NCBI RefSeq assembly: GCF_900155935.1
Contig: NZ_FTLW01000003.1
Coordinates: 326,001 to 390,000, forward strand
Direction of reading: 5' to 3'
DNA length: 64,000 nt
Source of the DNA: Solilutibacter tolerans
GTDB taxonomy: Bacteria > Pseudomonadota > Gammaproteobacteria > Xanthomonadales > Xanthomonadaceae
Shown here piece by piece: positions 31,740 through 41,493 of this stretch. Numbering within the stretch: the first letter of the stretch is position 1; each line of letters starts with the position of its first letter. The translations under genes were made by a program, and so were the position numbers. Below the pieces are notes generated by a model. The model made no database searches and had not been told where the DNA came from. It saw only the letters and a program-made list of their open reading frames with translations.

Positions 31740-32797
31740 CAGTCGAAGCTCCTCAGTGCCAGGCCACAGGCAATCATCAGCGCGGGCGCGTCCTGCGCCA
31801 GTGCCTGGGCCTGCACACGCGGGCCGAGCGTCATCTGCGCCAACGGATTGGCGACGACAGTGGACACGCCGAGCTGTTCTTCGACTTGCTGGGCAATGCC
31901 CGGGATCGATGCACAGCCGCCGGACAGGACAATCTGATCCACGCGGTTGTACTCGCTGCTGGCGTAGTAGAACTGCAGCAAGCGACTGACCTGCTGGGCC
32001 AACGTCTCGCGGAACGGCTCAAGGACTTCGTACTCGTAGCTTTCCGGCAGGCCGCCGAGGCGTTTGGCGCGACCGGCTTCCTCATACGTAAGGCCGTAGC
32101 GGCGCATGATTTCCTCGGTCAGCTGGCGGCCGCCGAAGACCTGTTCGCGTGCATACAGGCTGCGGCCGTCGCGCAGGATGTTGAGCGTGGTCATCGAGGC
32201 CCCGACATCGACCAAGGCGACCAATCCGCCCGCCGGGATCTTCAGCGAGGGCTGCATCAGCGCGAAGGCGTTCTCGATCGCGAACGCTTCCACATCCATC
32301 ACCTGCGCCTTCAAACCGGCGATTTCCAGCGCCGACTGGCGCGTGCCGACGTCCTCGGAGCGCGCGGCCACCAGCAGGATCTGCTGCATGTCGGCGGCAC
32401 CGGGCATTGTGCCGATCGAATTGAAGTCGATGTTCACTTCCTCGATCGGGTAGGGGATGTAGTTGGCGGCCTCAAGTTCGACCTGCGCTTCCAGCTCGTC
32501 CTCGCTGAGGTCGGCCGGCATCGGGATCAGCTTGGTGATGACCGAAGAGCCGGCGACAGCTGCCGCTGCGAACTTGGTCTTGCTGCCCGATCGATCGACC
32601 GCGCGACGGATGGCGTCCGCGACCTGGTCGATCTCGACCACGTTCTTTTCCACCACCGAGTTCGGCGGCAAGGGCTCGACGGCGTAGTGCTCCACGCGAT
32701 AACGGTCGCCCGTCCGCGACAGTTGCAAAAGCTTGACCGCAGTCGAACTGATGTCGACGCCAATCAGCGTCGTCGGATTATTCCTGACGAATCTCAC
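31739..32797 (-). CDS. pilM: type IV pilus assembly ATPase-like protein PilM
   Basis: A 352-residue actin-like cytoplasmic protein that binds the PilN N-terminus. The ATP-binding fold is visible as [16 protein letters not shown] near the start and [14 protein letters not shown] and [12 protein letters not shown] later. Translation starts at a GTG (32797) behind GGGGAGGAAGG, a very strong ribosome site. First gene of pilMNOPQ, divergent from mrcA, an arrangement seen in many gammaproteobacteria. Confidence 0.96.
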   Translation of the reverse strand: MRFVRNNPTTLIGVDISSTAVKLLQLSRTGDRYRVEHYAVEPLPPNSVVEKNVVEIDQVADAIRRAVDRSGSKTKFAAAAVAGSSVITKLIPMPADLSEDELEAQVELEAANYIPYPIEEVNIDFNSIGTMPGAADMQQILLVAARSEDVGTRQSALEIAGLKAQVMDVEAFAIENAFALMQPSLKIPAGGLVALVDVGASMTTLNILRDGRSLYAREQVFGGRQLTEEIMRRYGLTYEEAGRAKRLGGLPESYEYEVLEPFRETLAQQVSRLLQFYYASSEYNRVDQIVLSGGCASIPGIAQQVEEQLGVSTVVANPLAQMTLGPRVQAQALAQDAPALMIACGLALRSFD

Positions 32798-32933
32798 GCA
32801 ACCTTCCTCCCCAAGTGGATCCCGCTATGCGGGCCCATTCCCGCGCCATTCATAACGGAGATTTCACGCCGACACAATACCCCAAGCCAAATCAATCATT
32901 TCCGTTGCATTTCTGCAAAACATCGAAAGTGTG

Positions 32934-32967
32934 CGGAAACGCCGGTTTCCGGCGTCGGCCCTATACT
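32934..32967 (+). promoter_or_regulatory. mrcA promoter region with overlapping inverted repeats
   Basis: TATACT at 32962-32967 is a good -10 hexamer for mrcA. Just upstream lie two overlapping perfect dyads: CGGAAAC-GCCG-GTTTCCG (32934-32951) and ACGCCGG-TTT-CCGGCGT (32939-32955). They would cover the spacer and -35 area. No clear -35 hexamer is visible. A regulator site is plausible but unidentified. Confidence 0.45.
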
Positions 32968-33004
32968 GCGAAACTGTTCGTCCGGTGGCCGGAGCCGCTC
33001 ACTT

Positions 33005-35494
33005 ATGTCACGCATTCCTCGCGCCCTTCGTTGGGGCGCTTTGATTTTCCTGGCTTTGGCGCTGATTGGCCTGGTGGCCGGTGGCCTACTGTACGCCAAC
33101 GCATCTTCCAAGCTGCCCAGCGTAGACACGCTCCGCAACACTTCCCTGCAGGAGCCGCTGTACGTCTATTCCAAGGACGGCAAGCTGATGGCGATGTTCG
33201 GCGAGGGTCGCCGCTACCCGATCGACATCAAAGAGGTGCCGCAGCAGGTCAAGAACGCCTTCATCGCGGCCGAGGACGCCGACTTCTACAAGCACAGCGG
33301 CGTCGACTTTAAGGGCATCGCCCGCGCGGTATGGCTGACGCTGACCACCGATGACCGCCGCGTTCCGGGTGGTTCCACGATCAGCATGCAGTTGGCCAAG
33401 CTGTTCTACCTAGAGGGCCAGAAGAGCAATTACAGTTACAAGCTCTCGCAGATCCTGCTGGCCCGCAAGATCGAACAGGAGCTGACGAAGGACGAGATCT
33501 TCGAGCTCTACCTCAACAAGAGCTTCTTCGGCAATCGCTCCTACGGGATCGCGGCCGCGGCCGAGTATTACTACGGCAAGAAGCTCAACGAACTGACCCT
33601 GGGTGAAATCGCGACGCTGGTCGGCACGCCGAAGTTCCCGTCGAGCGCCAACCCCATCAGCAATCCCGAGCGCAACCTGGAGCGTCGCAACGCCTACATC
33701 CTGCCGCGGATGGTCGAGCTGGGAATGATCTCGCAGGCGCAAGCCACCGAAGCGGCGAACGAGCCGATGCACGCTGCGCCGCACGAGCGGCCGATCGAGG
33801 TCTATGCCCCATACGTCGCCGAAATGGTGCGTCAAGAAATGATCAAGCGTTATGGCGAGGAAGCGCTGACCAAGGGCTACCACGTCACCACCACCATTGA
33901 GCCGGAGCTGCAGGCGGCAGCCGATGTCGCGGTGCGTAATGGCTTGCGCATCTACGACCATCGCCACGGCTGGAGCCCGGTCGAAAAGCATTTCGACCTC
34001 AATGCCGGCGAGACCGATACCCAAATCGGCAAGCGCCTTTCTGCCATGCCCACGCAAGCCGGCCTAGTCCCCGTGCTCGTGGTCGACACCGCCAGCGATG
34101 GCAGCGCCACCGCGGTGGATGGCGATGGCAAGCGCATCACCCTGCCCGCCTCCGCTGGCCGCCCTTGGCCGGGCCGCACTCCGGCTAGCCTCTACAAGCG
34201 CGGCGATGTGGCGCGCATTCGCGCGGGAGACAAGGAGGGTGAGTGGAAGCTTGACCAGTTGCCACGCGCGCAAGCGACGCTGGTCTCGGTCAACCCCGAA
34301 AACGGCGCACTGGTGGCCCTGATTGGCGGCTACAGCTTTGCCGGCAACAAGTTCAATCGCGCGACCCAAGCCCGTCGCCAGCCGGGCTCCAGCTTCAAGC
34401 CATTCGTCTATTCGGCGGCGATGGAGCGCGGCTTCAGCCCGGCGTCCATCGTACTGGACGCACCCGTCGTGTTCCGCCAGGGCAACGGCAAGGTGTGGCG
34501 CCCACAGAACGATGGTGGTCGCTTCGCTGGCCCGATCCGTCTACGCGAAGCGCTGGTGCAGTCGCGCAACCTGGTCTCGGTACGCCTCTTGGATGCGATC
34601 GGTGTGGATTACGCACGTCGTTACATCAGCCACTTCGGTTTTGATGAAAAAGAGATGCCGCCGAACTTGTCGATGTCTCTCGGCACCGCATCCCTCACTC
34701 CATTGTCGGTGGCACGCGGCTATGCGGTGTTCGCCAATGGTGGCTCACGGGTCAACGTGTGGTTCATCGATGAAGTTCGCGATGGCGACGGCAAGGTGGT
34801 CTTCAAGGAAAACGCACCCACAGCCTGCCGCGGCTGTGGTGGTCTGGCCTCGGCCAGTGATACCGGCACCACCGCACCCACCAAGCCCGAGATCGTCGAC
34901 GGCTTCAACTTGGGCGGCGCGGCGGCACCGAAACCCGTGGCCACGGAAAAATCCCCGGCCAGCAAAGCTCCGCCCAAGGCCTTGCCGCAAGGCAGCGTGC
35001 TGGCGCCTCGCGCCATCGACGAGCGCGTCGCCTACCAGACCATGTCGATGATGGCGGATGTGGTCAAACGCGGCACGGGCACCGCCGCAAAGGTCTTGAA
35101 CCGCGAAGACATTGGCGGCAAGACCGGCTCGACCAACGATCACCGCGACGCGTGGTTTGCTGGCTATGGCGGCCCCTACGTCACCGTGGTCTGGGTTGGC
35201 CGCGACGACTTCAAGTCGCTCGGCTACCGCGAATACGGCGGCAAGGCCGCGCTGCCGATCTGGATCGATTACATGCGCGCCGCGCTGAAAGACAAGCCGG
35301 TCGTCTCGCTTGATCCACCCAGCGGCATGGTCAAGGTGGGCGTAAGCGCGGGAGGCCAGCTGATCCCGGGCGGCGGTGGCATCACCGAATGGGTGAAAGC
35401 CGAGGACCTTGAGCGCATGGAGACCTACATCGACTACGGCCCCGAGCAGCAACAGGAAGTCGAGCAGGTTGAGGAAACCTACGACATCTTCTGA
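33005..35494 (+). CDS. mrcA: penicillin-binding protein 1A, bifunctional peptidoglycan synthase
   Basis: An 829-residue class A penicillin-binding protein that polymerises glycan strands and cross-links peptides at the inner membrane. After a cytoplasmic tail and a helix (about 10-32), the GT51 domain has the catalytic Glu90 in [11 protein letters not shown]. The transpeptidase domain has Ser462-x-x-Lys465 (SSFK), the SRN motif and Lys706-Thr-Gly (KTGS). The open frame runs far upstream, antisense to pilM, but [10 protein letters not shown] at 33005 is the natural start. The C-terminal region holds an Ala/Pro/Lys-rich insert and an acidic Gln/Glu-rich tail. Confidence 0.96.
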   Translation: MSRIPRALRWGALIFLALALIGLVAGGLLYANASSKLPSVDTLRNTSLQEPLYVYSKDGKLMAMFGEGRRYPIDIKEVPQQVKNAFIAAEDADFYKHSGVDFKGIARAVWLTLTTDDRRVPGGSTISMQLAKLFYLEGQKSNYSYKLSQILLARKIEQELTKDEIFELYLNKSFFGNRSYGIAAAAEYYYGKKLNELTLGEIATLVGTPKFPSSANPISNPERNLERRNAYILPRMVELGMISQAQATEAANEPMHAAPHERPIEVYAPYVAEMVRQEMIKRYGEEALTKGYHVTTTIEPELQAAADVAVRNGLRIYDHRHGWSPVEKHFDLNAGETDTQIGKRLSAMPTQAGLVPVLVVDTASDGSATAVDGDGKRITLPASAGRPWPGRTPASLYKRGDVARIRAGDKEGEWKLDQLPRAQATLVSVNPENGALVALIGGYSFAGNKFNRATQARRQPGSSFKPFVYSAAMERGFSPASIVLDAPVVFRQGNGKVWRPQNDGGRFAGPIRLREALVQSRNLVSVRLLDAIGVDYARRYISHFGFDEKEMPPNLSMSLGTASLTPLSVARGYAVFANGGSRVNVWFIDEVRDGDGKVVFKENAPTACRGCGGLASASDTGTTAPTKPEIVDGFNLGGAAAPKPVATEKSPASKAPPKALPQGSVLAPRAIDERVAYQTMSMMADVVKRGTGTAAKVLNREDIGGKTGSTNDHRDAWFAGYGGPYVTVVWVGRDDFKSLGYREYGGKAALPIWIDYMRAALKDKPVVSLDPPSGMVKVGVSAGGQLIPGGGGITEWVKAEDLERMETYIDYGPEQQQEVEQVEETYDIF

Positions 35495-35509
35495 TCTAAA
35501 CCCCCGCAA

Positions 35510-35537
35510 GTGTCGGCGTCACCATTGGCGCCGACAC
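35510..35537 (+). terminator. stem-loop after mrcA, possible terminator
   Basis: GTGTCGGCG and CGCCGACAC form a 9-bp perfect stem around a 10-base loop, 15 bases after the mrcA stop. There is no T-run downstream, so it may stabilise the 3' end or act as a rho-assisted terminator rather than an intrinsic one. Confidence 0.4.
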
Positions 35538-35592
35538 CACGCTCACGTCTCGATGCGCTAGAGTCCCCGTAACCGACAGGGGGATGACTGAC

Positions 35593-36240
35593 ATGCATCA
35601 TGCACGCCAGCACGCTGAAACCCGCCTACGCGAGCGCCGACACCGGCTGGCGCATGAAGCCGCCCGACTGATGGCCGAAGACGGCATCCGAGACTTCCAC
35701 CAAGCCAAACTCAAGGCTGCCGAGCGCCTGGGGATCTTTGAAGATGCGTCCCTGCCGCGCAACAAGGAAATCGAAGAGGCTTTGGCCGAGTACCAGCGCC
35801 TGTTTGGCGCAGGCGAGGCCCAAGTGGATCGCCTGCTGGGCCAACGCGAGGCCGCGCTGCAGGCGCTCGAATTTTTCGCCCCATTCCAACCCCGTCTCGT
35901 CGGCGGCGTTCTGGACGGCAGCGCGGATGATCACAGCGCCATCCAGCTGCATCTGCACAGCGACGAGCCACATGAGGTCGTCGCCTTCTTGCATGACCAG
36001 CAGATCCCGGCCGAATCGCGCATGCGTCGTTTCCGGCTGGACCGTGTCCGGCATGTCGATGTCGATGTGTGGTTGTTCGCCGCCGATGCACACAGCTTCG
36101 ACATCGCCGTGCTGCCGTTGACCGCGCTACGCCAGGCACCACTATCGCCTGTCAACGAGAAACCGATGCCGCGCGCCTCGGCTTCACAATTGCGGATGCT
36201 GTTGGCTGAGAACGAGATGCGCGAACACGAAGGCAACTAG
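35593..36240 (+). CDS. conserved-looking protein of unknown function
   Basis: Not firmly recognised. A 215-residue soluble protein, with no signal or membrane segment. The N-terminal 70 residues are helical and charged (RLAHEAARLMAEDGIRDFHQAK, split here by family similarity to proteins beginning with an AxLMAEEGI-type helix), and the C-terminal 120 residues look like an alpha/beta domain with many His and Asp residues (DGSADDHSAIQLHLHSDEPH). Related sequences in gammaproteobacteria are, from memory, listed as hypothetical or nucleotidyltransferase-like, which I cannot confirm. The ATG at 35593 is preferred over that at 35584 because AGGGGG stands nine bases before it. It lies alone after mrcA. 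Confidence 0.7.
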   Translation: MHHARQHAETRLRERRHRLAHEAARLMAEDGIRDFHQAKLKAAERLGIFEDASLPRNKEIEEALAEYQRLFGAGEAQVDRLLGQREAALQALEFFAPFQPRLVGGVLDGSADDHSAIQLHLHSDEPHEVVAFLHDQQIPAESRMRRFRLDRVRHVDVDVWLFAADAHSFDIAVLPLTALRQAPLSPVNEKPMPRASASQLRMLLAENEMREHEGN

Positions 36241-36261
36241 TCCGCGCCATCCCTTGACAAA

Positions 36262-36284
36262 AACGCCCCGCAATGCGGGGCGTT
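36262..36284 (-). terminator. rho-independent terminator of gltA
   Basis: AACGCCCCGC and GCGGGGCGTT form a perfect 10-bp stem with loop AAT, 24 bases after the gltA stop. The minus-strand side is followed by a run of T residues. The convergent gene ending at 36240 may use the same hairpin in the other direction, but the T-tract there is poor. Confidence 0.88.
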
Positions 36285-36308
36285 CGGTTTGCGGCGATGT
36301 CGGTTCGA

Positions 36309-37598
36309 TCAGCGCTGGCCGATATCCACGTAATCGCGACCGGTGCTGCCGGTATAGACCTGGCGCGGGCGACCGATCTTGTTGTCCGGGTCGTTCTGCT
36401 GCTCCAGCCAATGGCTGATCCAGCCAGCGGTGCGTGCGATCGCGAACATCACCGTGAACATTTCGGTCGGGATCTTCAGCGCCTTGTAGATGATGCCGCT
36501 GTAGAAATCGACGTTCGGGTAGAGCTTGCGCTGGACGAAGTAATCGTCCTTGAGCGCCGCTTCTTCCAGCTTCATCGCCACGTCAAGCAGCGGGTCGTTG
36601 ATGCCGAGATCGTTGAGCACCTTGTAGGTCATCTCGCGGATGATCTTGGCGCGCGGGTCGAAGTTCTTGTAGACGCGGTGACCGAAGCCCATCAGGCGGA
36701 AGCCCGATTCCTTGTCCTTGGCCTTGTCGACGGCGCTCTGCACGTTCGACGCGCTGCCGATCTCTTCCAGCATCTTCAGCACGGCTTCGTTCGCGCCACC
36801 ATGCGCCGGGCCCCACAACGCGGCGACGCCGGCAGCGGTGCACGCATACGGGTTGGCGCCGGTCGAGCCGACCAAGCGGACGGTCGATGTCGAGGCGTTC
36901 TGTTCGTGGTCGGCATGCAGGATGAACAGCAGGTCCAGCGCCTTCGCGGCGACCGGCGAAATGTTCAACGGCTCGCTCGGCACTTCGAACATCATGTGCA
37001 GGAAGCGGTTGACGTATTCCAAGTCATTGCGCGGATACGCGCTCGGCCAGCCGATGCGGTGGCGATAGCACAACGCGGCGATGGTCGGCACCTTGGCGAT
37101 CAAGCGCACGGCGGCCAAGCGGCGCTGTTCCGGATCTTCGTAATCGTGGTCGTTGTGGTAGAAGCTGGCCATCGAGCCCAGCATCCCCATCAGCATCGCC
37201 ATCGGATGCGCATCATAGCGGAAGCCTTCCACGAACTGCTTGAACTTCTCGTTCAACATCGTGTGGTGGGTGACTTCCTGCTCGAAGGTGGAGAACTCGC
37301 CCTGGGTCGGCAGGTTGCCGTTCATCAGCAGGTAGGCCACTTCGAGGAAGCTGGACTTCTCCGACAGCTGCTCGATCGGGTAGCCGCGATACATCAAGAT
37401 GCCTTCGTCGCCATCGATATAGGTGATGGCCGATTTGCAGCTCGCCGTGGCGGTGAAGCCGTTGTCGTAGGTAAAGCAGCCGGTTTCTTTTGGCAACTTG
37501 GCAATATCGATGCAAGGCTGGCCAAGCGTCGGCTGCAGCACGGGCATGGAAAGGGACTTGTCGCCGGCGGCCAGGCGGACGTCTTTGAGGTCGGACAT
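36309..37598 (-). CDS. gltA: citrate synthase
   Basis: Condenses acetyl-CoA and oxaloacetate to citrate, the entry step of the TCA cycle. The 429 residues equal the hexameric NADH-sensitive gram-negative type in length and opening. The catalytic regions are visible as [12 protein letters not shown] preceded by GPAHGG, and [14 protein letters not shown]. The start ATG at 37598 has GAGGAGAG before it. It is a single-gene unit with its own terminator. An upstream GATAAT hexamer near 37664 could be its -10, without a good -35. Confidence 0.97.
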   Translation of the reverse strand: MSDLKDVRLAAGDKSLSMPVLQPTLGQPCIDIAKLPKETGCFTYDNGFTATASCKSAITYIDGDEGILMYRGYPIEQLSEKSSFLEVAYLLMNGNLPTQGEFSTFEQEVTHHTMLNEKFKQFVEGFRYDAHPMAMLMGMLGSMASFYHNDHDYEDPEQRRLAAVRLIAKVPTIAALCYRHRIGWPSAYPRNDLEYVNRFLHMMFEVPSEPLNISPVAAKALDLLFILHADHEQNASTSTVRLVGSTGANPYACTAAGVAALWGPAHGGANEAVLKMLEEIGSASNVQSAVDKAKDKESGFRLMGFGHRVYKNFDPRAKIIREMTYKVLNDLGINDPLLDVAMKLEEAALKDDYFVQRKLYPNVDFYSGIIYKALKIPTEMFTVMFAIARTAGWISHWLEQQNDPDNKIGRPRQVYTGSTGRDYVDIGQR

Positions 37599-37742
37599 TC
37601 AAACTCTCCTCGGTAAGCGGCCATGGCGCGCATGCGCGCTGGCGGTCGGTTGACGCAACGCAGCATTATCGCATACCGGGCCGTTCGGTCGCGAGCCGAC
37701 GAAAGTCCAATGGGAGGCCAAGACATAGGGCCGGACACGAAA

Positions 37743-37764
37743 ACGGCCACCCTGGGGCGGCCGT
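37743..37764 (-). terminator. rho-independent terminator of rpmE2
   Basis: ACGGCC and GGCCGT form a stem around a GC-rich 10-base interior, followed on the minus strand by TTTTC. It lies 45 bases after the rpmE2 stop codon, in the spacer before the gltA promoter region. Confidence 0.7.
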
Positions 37765-37808
37765 CGTCATATTGCCAGTCGTTCGCAAGGAACGACCGCC
37801 TAAAGCGC

Positions 37809-38051
37809 TTACTTGGCGTAGCGCTTCTTGAACTTATCGATGCGGCCGGCCGTATCGACGACGCGGTTCTGGCCGGTGTAGAACGGATGCGAGGCGGAGG
37901 AGATTTCCACCTTGACGAGCGGATACTCGTTGCCGTCTTCCCACTTCACGGTTTCCTTGCTGGCAAGGGTCGAGCGGGTCAGGAACTTGAAGTCCGAGGT
38001 GACGTCGTGGAAAACGACTTCGCGGTAATCGGGATGGATGTCGGCCTTCAT
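37809..38051 (-). CDS. rpmE2: 50S ribosomal protein L31 type B
   Basis: An 80-residue ribosomal protein beginning [16 protein letters not shown]. It lacks the CxxC zinc motif of the canonical L31, which makes it the zinc-independent type B (C-minus) paralogue. In many bacteria that form replaces the zinc form under zinc limitation; whether a zinc form exists in this genome cannot be seen here. The start at 38051 is the conserved N-terminus. It has its own promoter and terminator. Confidence 0.95.
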   Translation of the reverse strand: MKADIHPDYREVVFHDVTSDFKFLTRSTLASKETVKWEDGNEYPLVKVEISSASHPFYTGQNRVVDTAGRIDKFKKRYAK

Positions 38052-38082
38052 GGCGGCACCAGAAAAATGGATTGAGCCGGGC

Positions 38083-38112
38083 ATTATAGCGGCCTCTCTG
38101 GCTGCCGTGCAA
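38083..38112 (-). promoter_or_regulatory. sigma-70-type promoter of rpmE2
   Basis: On the minus strand TTGCAC (38112-38107) and a perfect TATAAT (38088-38083) are separated by 18 bases, with the rpmE2 start about 32 bases downstream of the -10. No obvious Zur-type palindrome overlaps it. Confidence 0.7.
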
Positions 38113-38141
38113 GCAGGGGCTTCAACCCGACTTTGACCTGC

Positions 38142-39077
38142 TCAGCCGGCCGCCAAGGCCTTGGCCACCAAGGCCTCGAAAGCTTTTTGCGGGTAACGCA
38201 ACAGAATGCGGGCATTCGCCGGACGGCTGCCCAAGTCCTGCCAGTCGACCAAGGTTACACCCCGCCCCGGTCCATCCAGTGACACGCTGAGACGGTGGGT
38301 GGCGGTTTCGGCCGGATCCGGTGCCAGGGCGAAGGCCATCGCCAGCGAATCCGCGCTATGCCAGCGGTTCCCTCGCCGCTCACCGGACCACGCACGGGTC
38401 TGGCGCGAGATCGCGTCGTAGAAACGTGCGCGTTCGGAATCCGCGCCACACCACGCATCAACATCCGCATGCAAGAGCCCATGGGCCAGCGTGGCTTCCC
38501 AGTCGGAGAGATCGAACGCCTCGAATGCTTCGAACACGATGTGCGCGGCCTCGGGGTCGAAGTGGGTGTTGAACTCGGCAAATGGCGTGATGTTGCCCCG
38601 GCCATTGACTGCGCCGCCCATCACCACGAGGCGCGCGATGCGCGAAGGCAGCGTCGGATCCAATTTCAAGGCGAGCGCCACGTTGGTAAGCGGTCCGAGT
38701 GCAACCAACAGCAAACAACCGGCGTGCTCGTGCGACAAACGAATGATCGCCTGCGCGGCATGCTCGGCTTCGGCGGTGTGCGTGGCTTTGGTGTATCCGA
38801 TGTCGCCGAAACCGTCCGCGCCGTGCACGTCCGCTGCATCGGGCGCGGGATGCAACAGCGGTTCCGGACAACCCGCAAATACCGGGATGTCGCTTCTCCC
38901 CACCACTTCGCACAATTTCAATGCGTTGGCGAACGTGTGTTTCAAGCCCACATTGCCGGCTGCGATGGTCAGCCCGACGATGTCGTGGCGAGGATCATCG
39001 AAGGCCATCAGGATGGCGAGCGCGTCGTCCACGCCCGGGTCGGTGTCGATCAGCAAAGGGATGCGGGTATTGCTCAT
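38142..39077 (-). CDS. inosine-uridine-type nucleoside hydrolase
   Basis: Hydrolyses the N-glycosidic bond of ribonucleosides to base and ribose. The 311 residues begin with the calcium-binding signature DTDPGVDDALAI (Asp11, Asp13, Asp17, Asp18 region), followed by GNVGLKHTFANALKL and the active-site segment FNTHFDPEAAHIVFE. The specificity (purine or pyrimidine) cannot be assigned. The start at 39077 gives the normal N-terminus and overlaps the stop of the upstream HhH gene by four bases. Confidence 0.9.
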   Translation of the reverse strand: MSNTRIPLLIDTDPGVDDALAILMAFDDPRHDIVGLTIAAGNVGLKHTFANALKLCEVVGRSDIPVFAGCPEPLLHPAPDAADVHGADGFGDIGYTKATHTAEAEHAAQAIIRLSHEHAGCLLLVALGPLTNVALALKLDPTLPSRIARLVVMGGAVNGRGNITPFAEFNTHFDPEAAHIVFEAFEAFDLSDWEATLAHGLLHADVDAWCGADSERARFYDAISRQTRAWSGERRGNRWHSADSLAMAFALAPDPAETATHRLSVSLDGPGRGVTLVDWQDLGSRPANARILLRYPQKAFEALVAKALAAG

Positions 39078-39334
39078 GCGTCGGGGCTTCCTTGTCGGGC
39101 CAGTTTGATGGCGGCGGTGATCGCGGCGCGTGCCTGCGGACTGTTCTTCCAGCAACTGCTGCCAGTGATCGATGCGCCCCCGGCCAACAGATGATCGACA
39201 TCCACGCGGGCCAATTGCGCAAATGAAGCAATGCCCATTTGTTCGAACCGTGCAACCACGGTTGGGCCGACGCCTTTCAGCGCCAACAAGGCTTCACGTT
39301 CAAGCGGAGCAAAGGCCATCACAGCGTCAGTCAT
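39074..39334 (-). CDS. small helix-hairpin-helix protein
   Basis: An 86-residue protein beginning MTDAVMAFAPLEREALLALKGVGPTVV (split family motif: LLALKGVGPTVVARFEQMG). The LKGVGPTVVARFE stretch is a helix-hairpin-helix type DNA- or protein-binding motif, as in TfoX C-terminal and DUF4332-like domains. A cysteine and Trp-rich segment follows (SSCWKNSPQARA). It sits between recG and the nucleoside hydrolase and overlaps the latter by four bases. The upstream open frame reaches into recG, but the ATG at 39334 falls just after the recG stop and is preferred. Function unknown. Confidence 0.68.
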   Translation of the reverse strand: MTDAVMAFAPLEREALLALKGVGPTVVARFEQMGIASFAQLARVDVDHLLAGGASITGSSCWKNSPQARAAITAAIKLARQGSPDA

Positions 39335-39368
39335 CTTGGGTCGATTGTAGGGCCAGGCATGCCAGGAC

Positions 39369-41486
39369 TCAGGCCGAAGCGTAGCGCGCCGCGCCGCCAA
39401 CCCAGCGCTCGATGATGCGATCCGCGAGTTCGGGCGAATCCGCCAGCAGCGCATCGGCCATCGACTGCACGCGCGGCAAGAGGTCCGCATCACGCGATAG
39501 GTCCGCGATGCGGAATTCGGCAAGCCCGGTTTGCCGCGTGCCTAGCAGCTCTCCCGGCCCGCGCAATTGCAGGTCTTTCTCGGCGATGACGAAGCCATCG
39601 TTGGTCTGCCGCAGTGTGTCCAAGCGCTCACGCGCAATCGCACCCAGCGGCGCCTGGTAGAGCAAGACACAACTCGATTCCGCACTGCCGCGCCCCACCC
39701 GCCCGCGCAATTGATGTAGTTGCGCAAGCCCAAGACGCTCGGCGTTTTCGATGATCATGAGGGACGCATTCGGCACATCCACACCAACCTCGATCACCGT
39801 CGTCGCGACCAGCAAATCCAATTCACCTGCCTTGAACGCAGCCATCGCCGCCTGCTTTTCCTTCGGCTTCATCCGTCCGTGGACGAGACCAATGCGAATG
39901 TCTGGCATCGCATCACGCAAGGTCTCGAAGGTGGTCTGTGCGGCCTGTGCCTCGATGCGCGTCGCGCCGTCTTCCTGCTCTTCGATCAACGTGCAAACCC
40001 AGTACGCTTGCCGTCCTTCCGCAATGGCCGCGCGAATTCGGTCGATCAGTTGCGGACGGCGCTCTGCGGAGATCGCCACCGTCTGCACAGGCGTGCGCCC
40101 TGGCGGCAGCTGGTCGATGACGGAGACATCCAGATCCGCGTAGGCGGCCATCGCCAACGTGCGTGGAATGGGTGTCGCCGTCATCACCAATTGATGCGGT
40201 ACGTTGCCATCCACGCCGCCCTTGTCGCGCAGGGCCAGGCGCTGCTGCACACCGAAGCGATGCTGCTCATCGATGATGGCGAGCGCGAGATCCTTGAAGT
40301 CGACGCCTTGTTGCATCAGCGCGTGCGTACCTATGACCATCTGTGCAGCACCACTCGCCACTTCGCCCAGCACTGCCTCGCGCGCCTTGCCTGTCACCCT
40401 GCCCGCCAACCATGCAATGCGAATGCCAAGCGGCTCCAGCCAGCCGCGCAAAGTGTTGGCGTGCTGCTCGGCTAGCAATTCAGTGGGTGCCATTAACGCA
40501 GCTTGACGGCCTGCATCAATCGCGCGGAGCGCAGCCAAAGCGGCGACCACGGTCTTGCCCGCGCCGACATCGCCCTGCACCAGGCGCAACATCGGCATGG
40601 GCCGCGCAAGATCGCGCTGCACTTCGTCGAATACGCGCGATTGCGCTTCGGTCAGTTGGAACGGCAGTGCGGCAAGCAGTTGGGCGACAGCTTTGCCTTT
40701 TGCCGGCAACGGCGTTGCGGCATGTGCTTGCAGGCTGATGCGTTGGCGGCGCAACGACAAGTGATGCGCGAGCATTTCCTCCAGCGCGAGGCGCCGCTGC
40801 GCGGGGTGGCGACCGGCTTGCAACAAGCCCATATCCACATCAGTCGGCGGTTGATGCAGCGTCAACACGGCATCGCGCAAGGTCGGCAAACCTTGCTCGG
40901 CCAACCACTCGCAAGGCAACAGCTCCAACGCATCATCACCGGGCAAGGCGCCGAGCGCGCGTTCCACCAATTTGCGCAAGGTTTGCGGGCCGATGCCTTC
41001 GATGGCGGGATAAACGGGGGCCAGCGCTTCGTCCAGCGCAGCATCTTCATCCCCCAGCACACGATAACTGGGATGCACCATCTCCAGCCCCAACTGGCCC
41101 GGACGCGGCGTGCCATACGCACGCAAGCGTGCGCCTGCACGAAACGCATTGGCCTGTTGGCCGCGGAAGTGGAAGAAGCGCAGCGTGAGCGTGCCGCGCG
41201 ACTCATCCGCCATCGCCACCTTCAGCATCGGGCGGAATCGAAACGCCGTTTCGGTGGCGAGGATGCGGCCTTCGACTTGCGCGGCGACGCCCGGCTGCAA
41301 AGCAGCCACAGGCGTCAGGCGGGTGCGATCTTCGTACTCGCGCGGCAGCCACAGCCACAGGTCGCGCAGCCGTGCGAGTCCACGCGCGGCGAGTTTCTCG
41401 GCGCTTTGCGGGCCGATGCCACGCATCGACGACAGCGGTGTGTCGCCGCCTTCGATCGCCGGTGCGGGCCGAGCCTTGCGCGCCAC
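39369..41486 (-). CDS. recG: ATP-dependent DNA helicase RecG
   Basis: Remodels stalled replication forks and Holliday junctions. The 705 residues contain the N-terminal wedge/OB region, a superfamily 2 motor with Walker A GDVGAGKT, Walker B box DEQH, motif III TATPIPRTLA and motif VI QLRGRVGRG, and the TRG-like C-terminal region. The length is normal. It lies in the rpoZ-spoT-ridA-recG order common to gammaproteobacteria; its start is eight bases after the ridA-like stop codon. Confidence 0.97.
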   Translation of the reverse strand: MARKARPAPAIEGGDTPLSSMRGIGPQSAEKLAARGLARLRDLWLWLPREYEDRTRLTPVAALQPGVAAQVEGRILATETAFRFRPMLKVAMADESRGTLTLRFFHFRGQQANAFRAGARLRAYGTPRPGQLGLEMVHPSYRVLGDEDAALDEALAPVYPAIEGIGPQTLRKLVERALGALPGDDALELLPCEWLAEQGLPTLRDAVLTLHQPPTDVDMGLLQAGRHPAQRRLALEEMLAHHLSLRRQRISLQAHAATPLPAKGKAVAQLLAALPFQLTEAQSRVFDEVQRDLARPMPMLRLVQGDVGAGKTVVAALAALRAIDAGRQAALMAPTELLAEQHANTLRGWLEPLGIRIAWLAGRVTGKAREAVLGEVASGAAQMVIGTHALMQQGVDFKDLALAIIDEQHRFGVQQRLALRDKGGVDGNVPHQLVMTATPIPRTLAMAAYADLDVSVIDQLPPGRTPVQTVAISAERRPQLIDRIRAAIAEGRQAYWVCTLIEEQEDGATRIEAQAAQTTFETLRDAMPDIRIGLVHGRMKPKEKQAAMAAFKAGELDLLVATTVIEVGVDVPNASLMIIENAERLGLAQLHQLRGRVGRGSAESSCVLLYQAPLGAIARERLDTLRQTNDGFVIAEKDLQLRGPGELLGTRQTGLAEFRIADLSRDADLLPRVQSMADALLADSPELADRIIERWVGGAARYASA

Positions 41487-41493
41487 GCGCCGC

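Noticed and set aside
31886..33004. A 370-codon open extension upstream of the mrcA start, antisense to pilM
   Set aside because: It has no penicillin-binding protein homology, runs through pilM on the other strand, and the natural MSRIPR start with membrane helix lies at 33005. It reflects GC-rich codon bias in the opposite frame.
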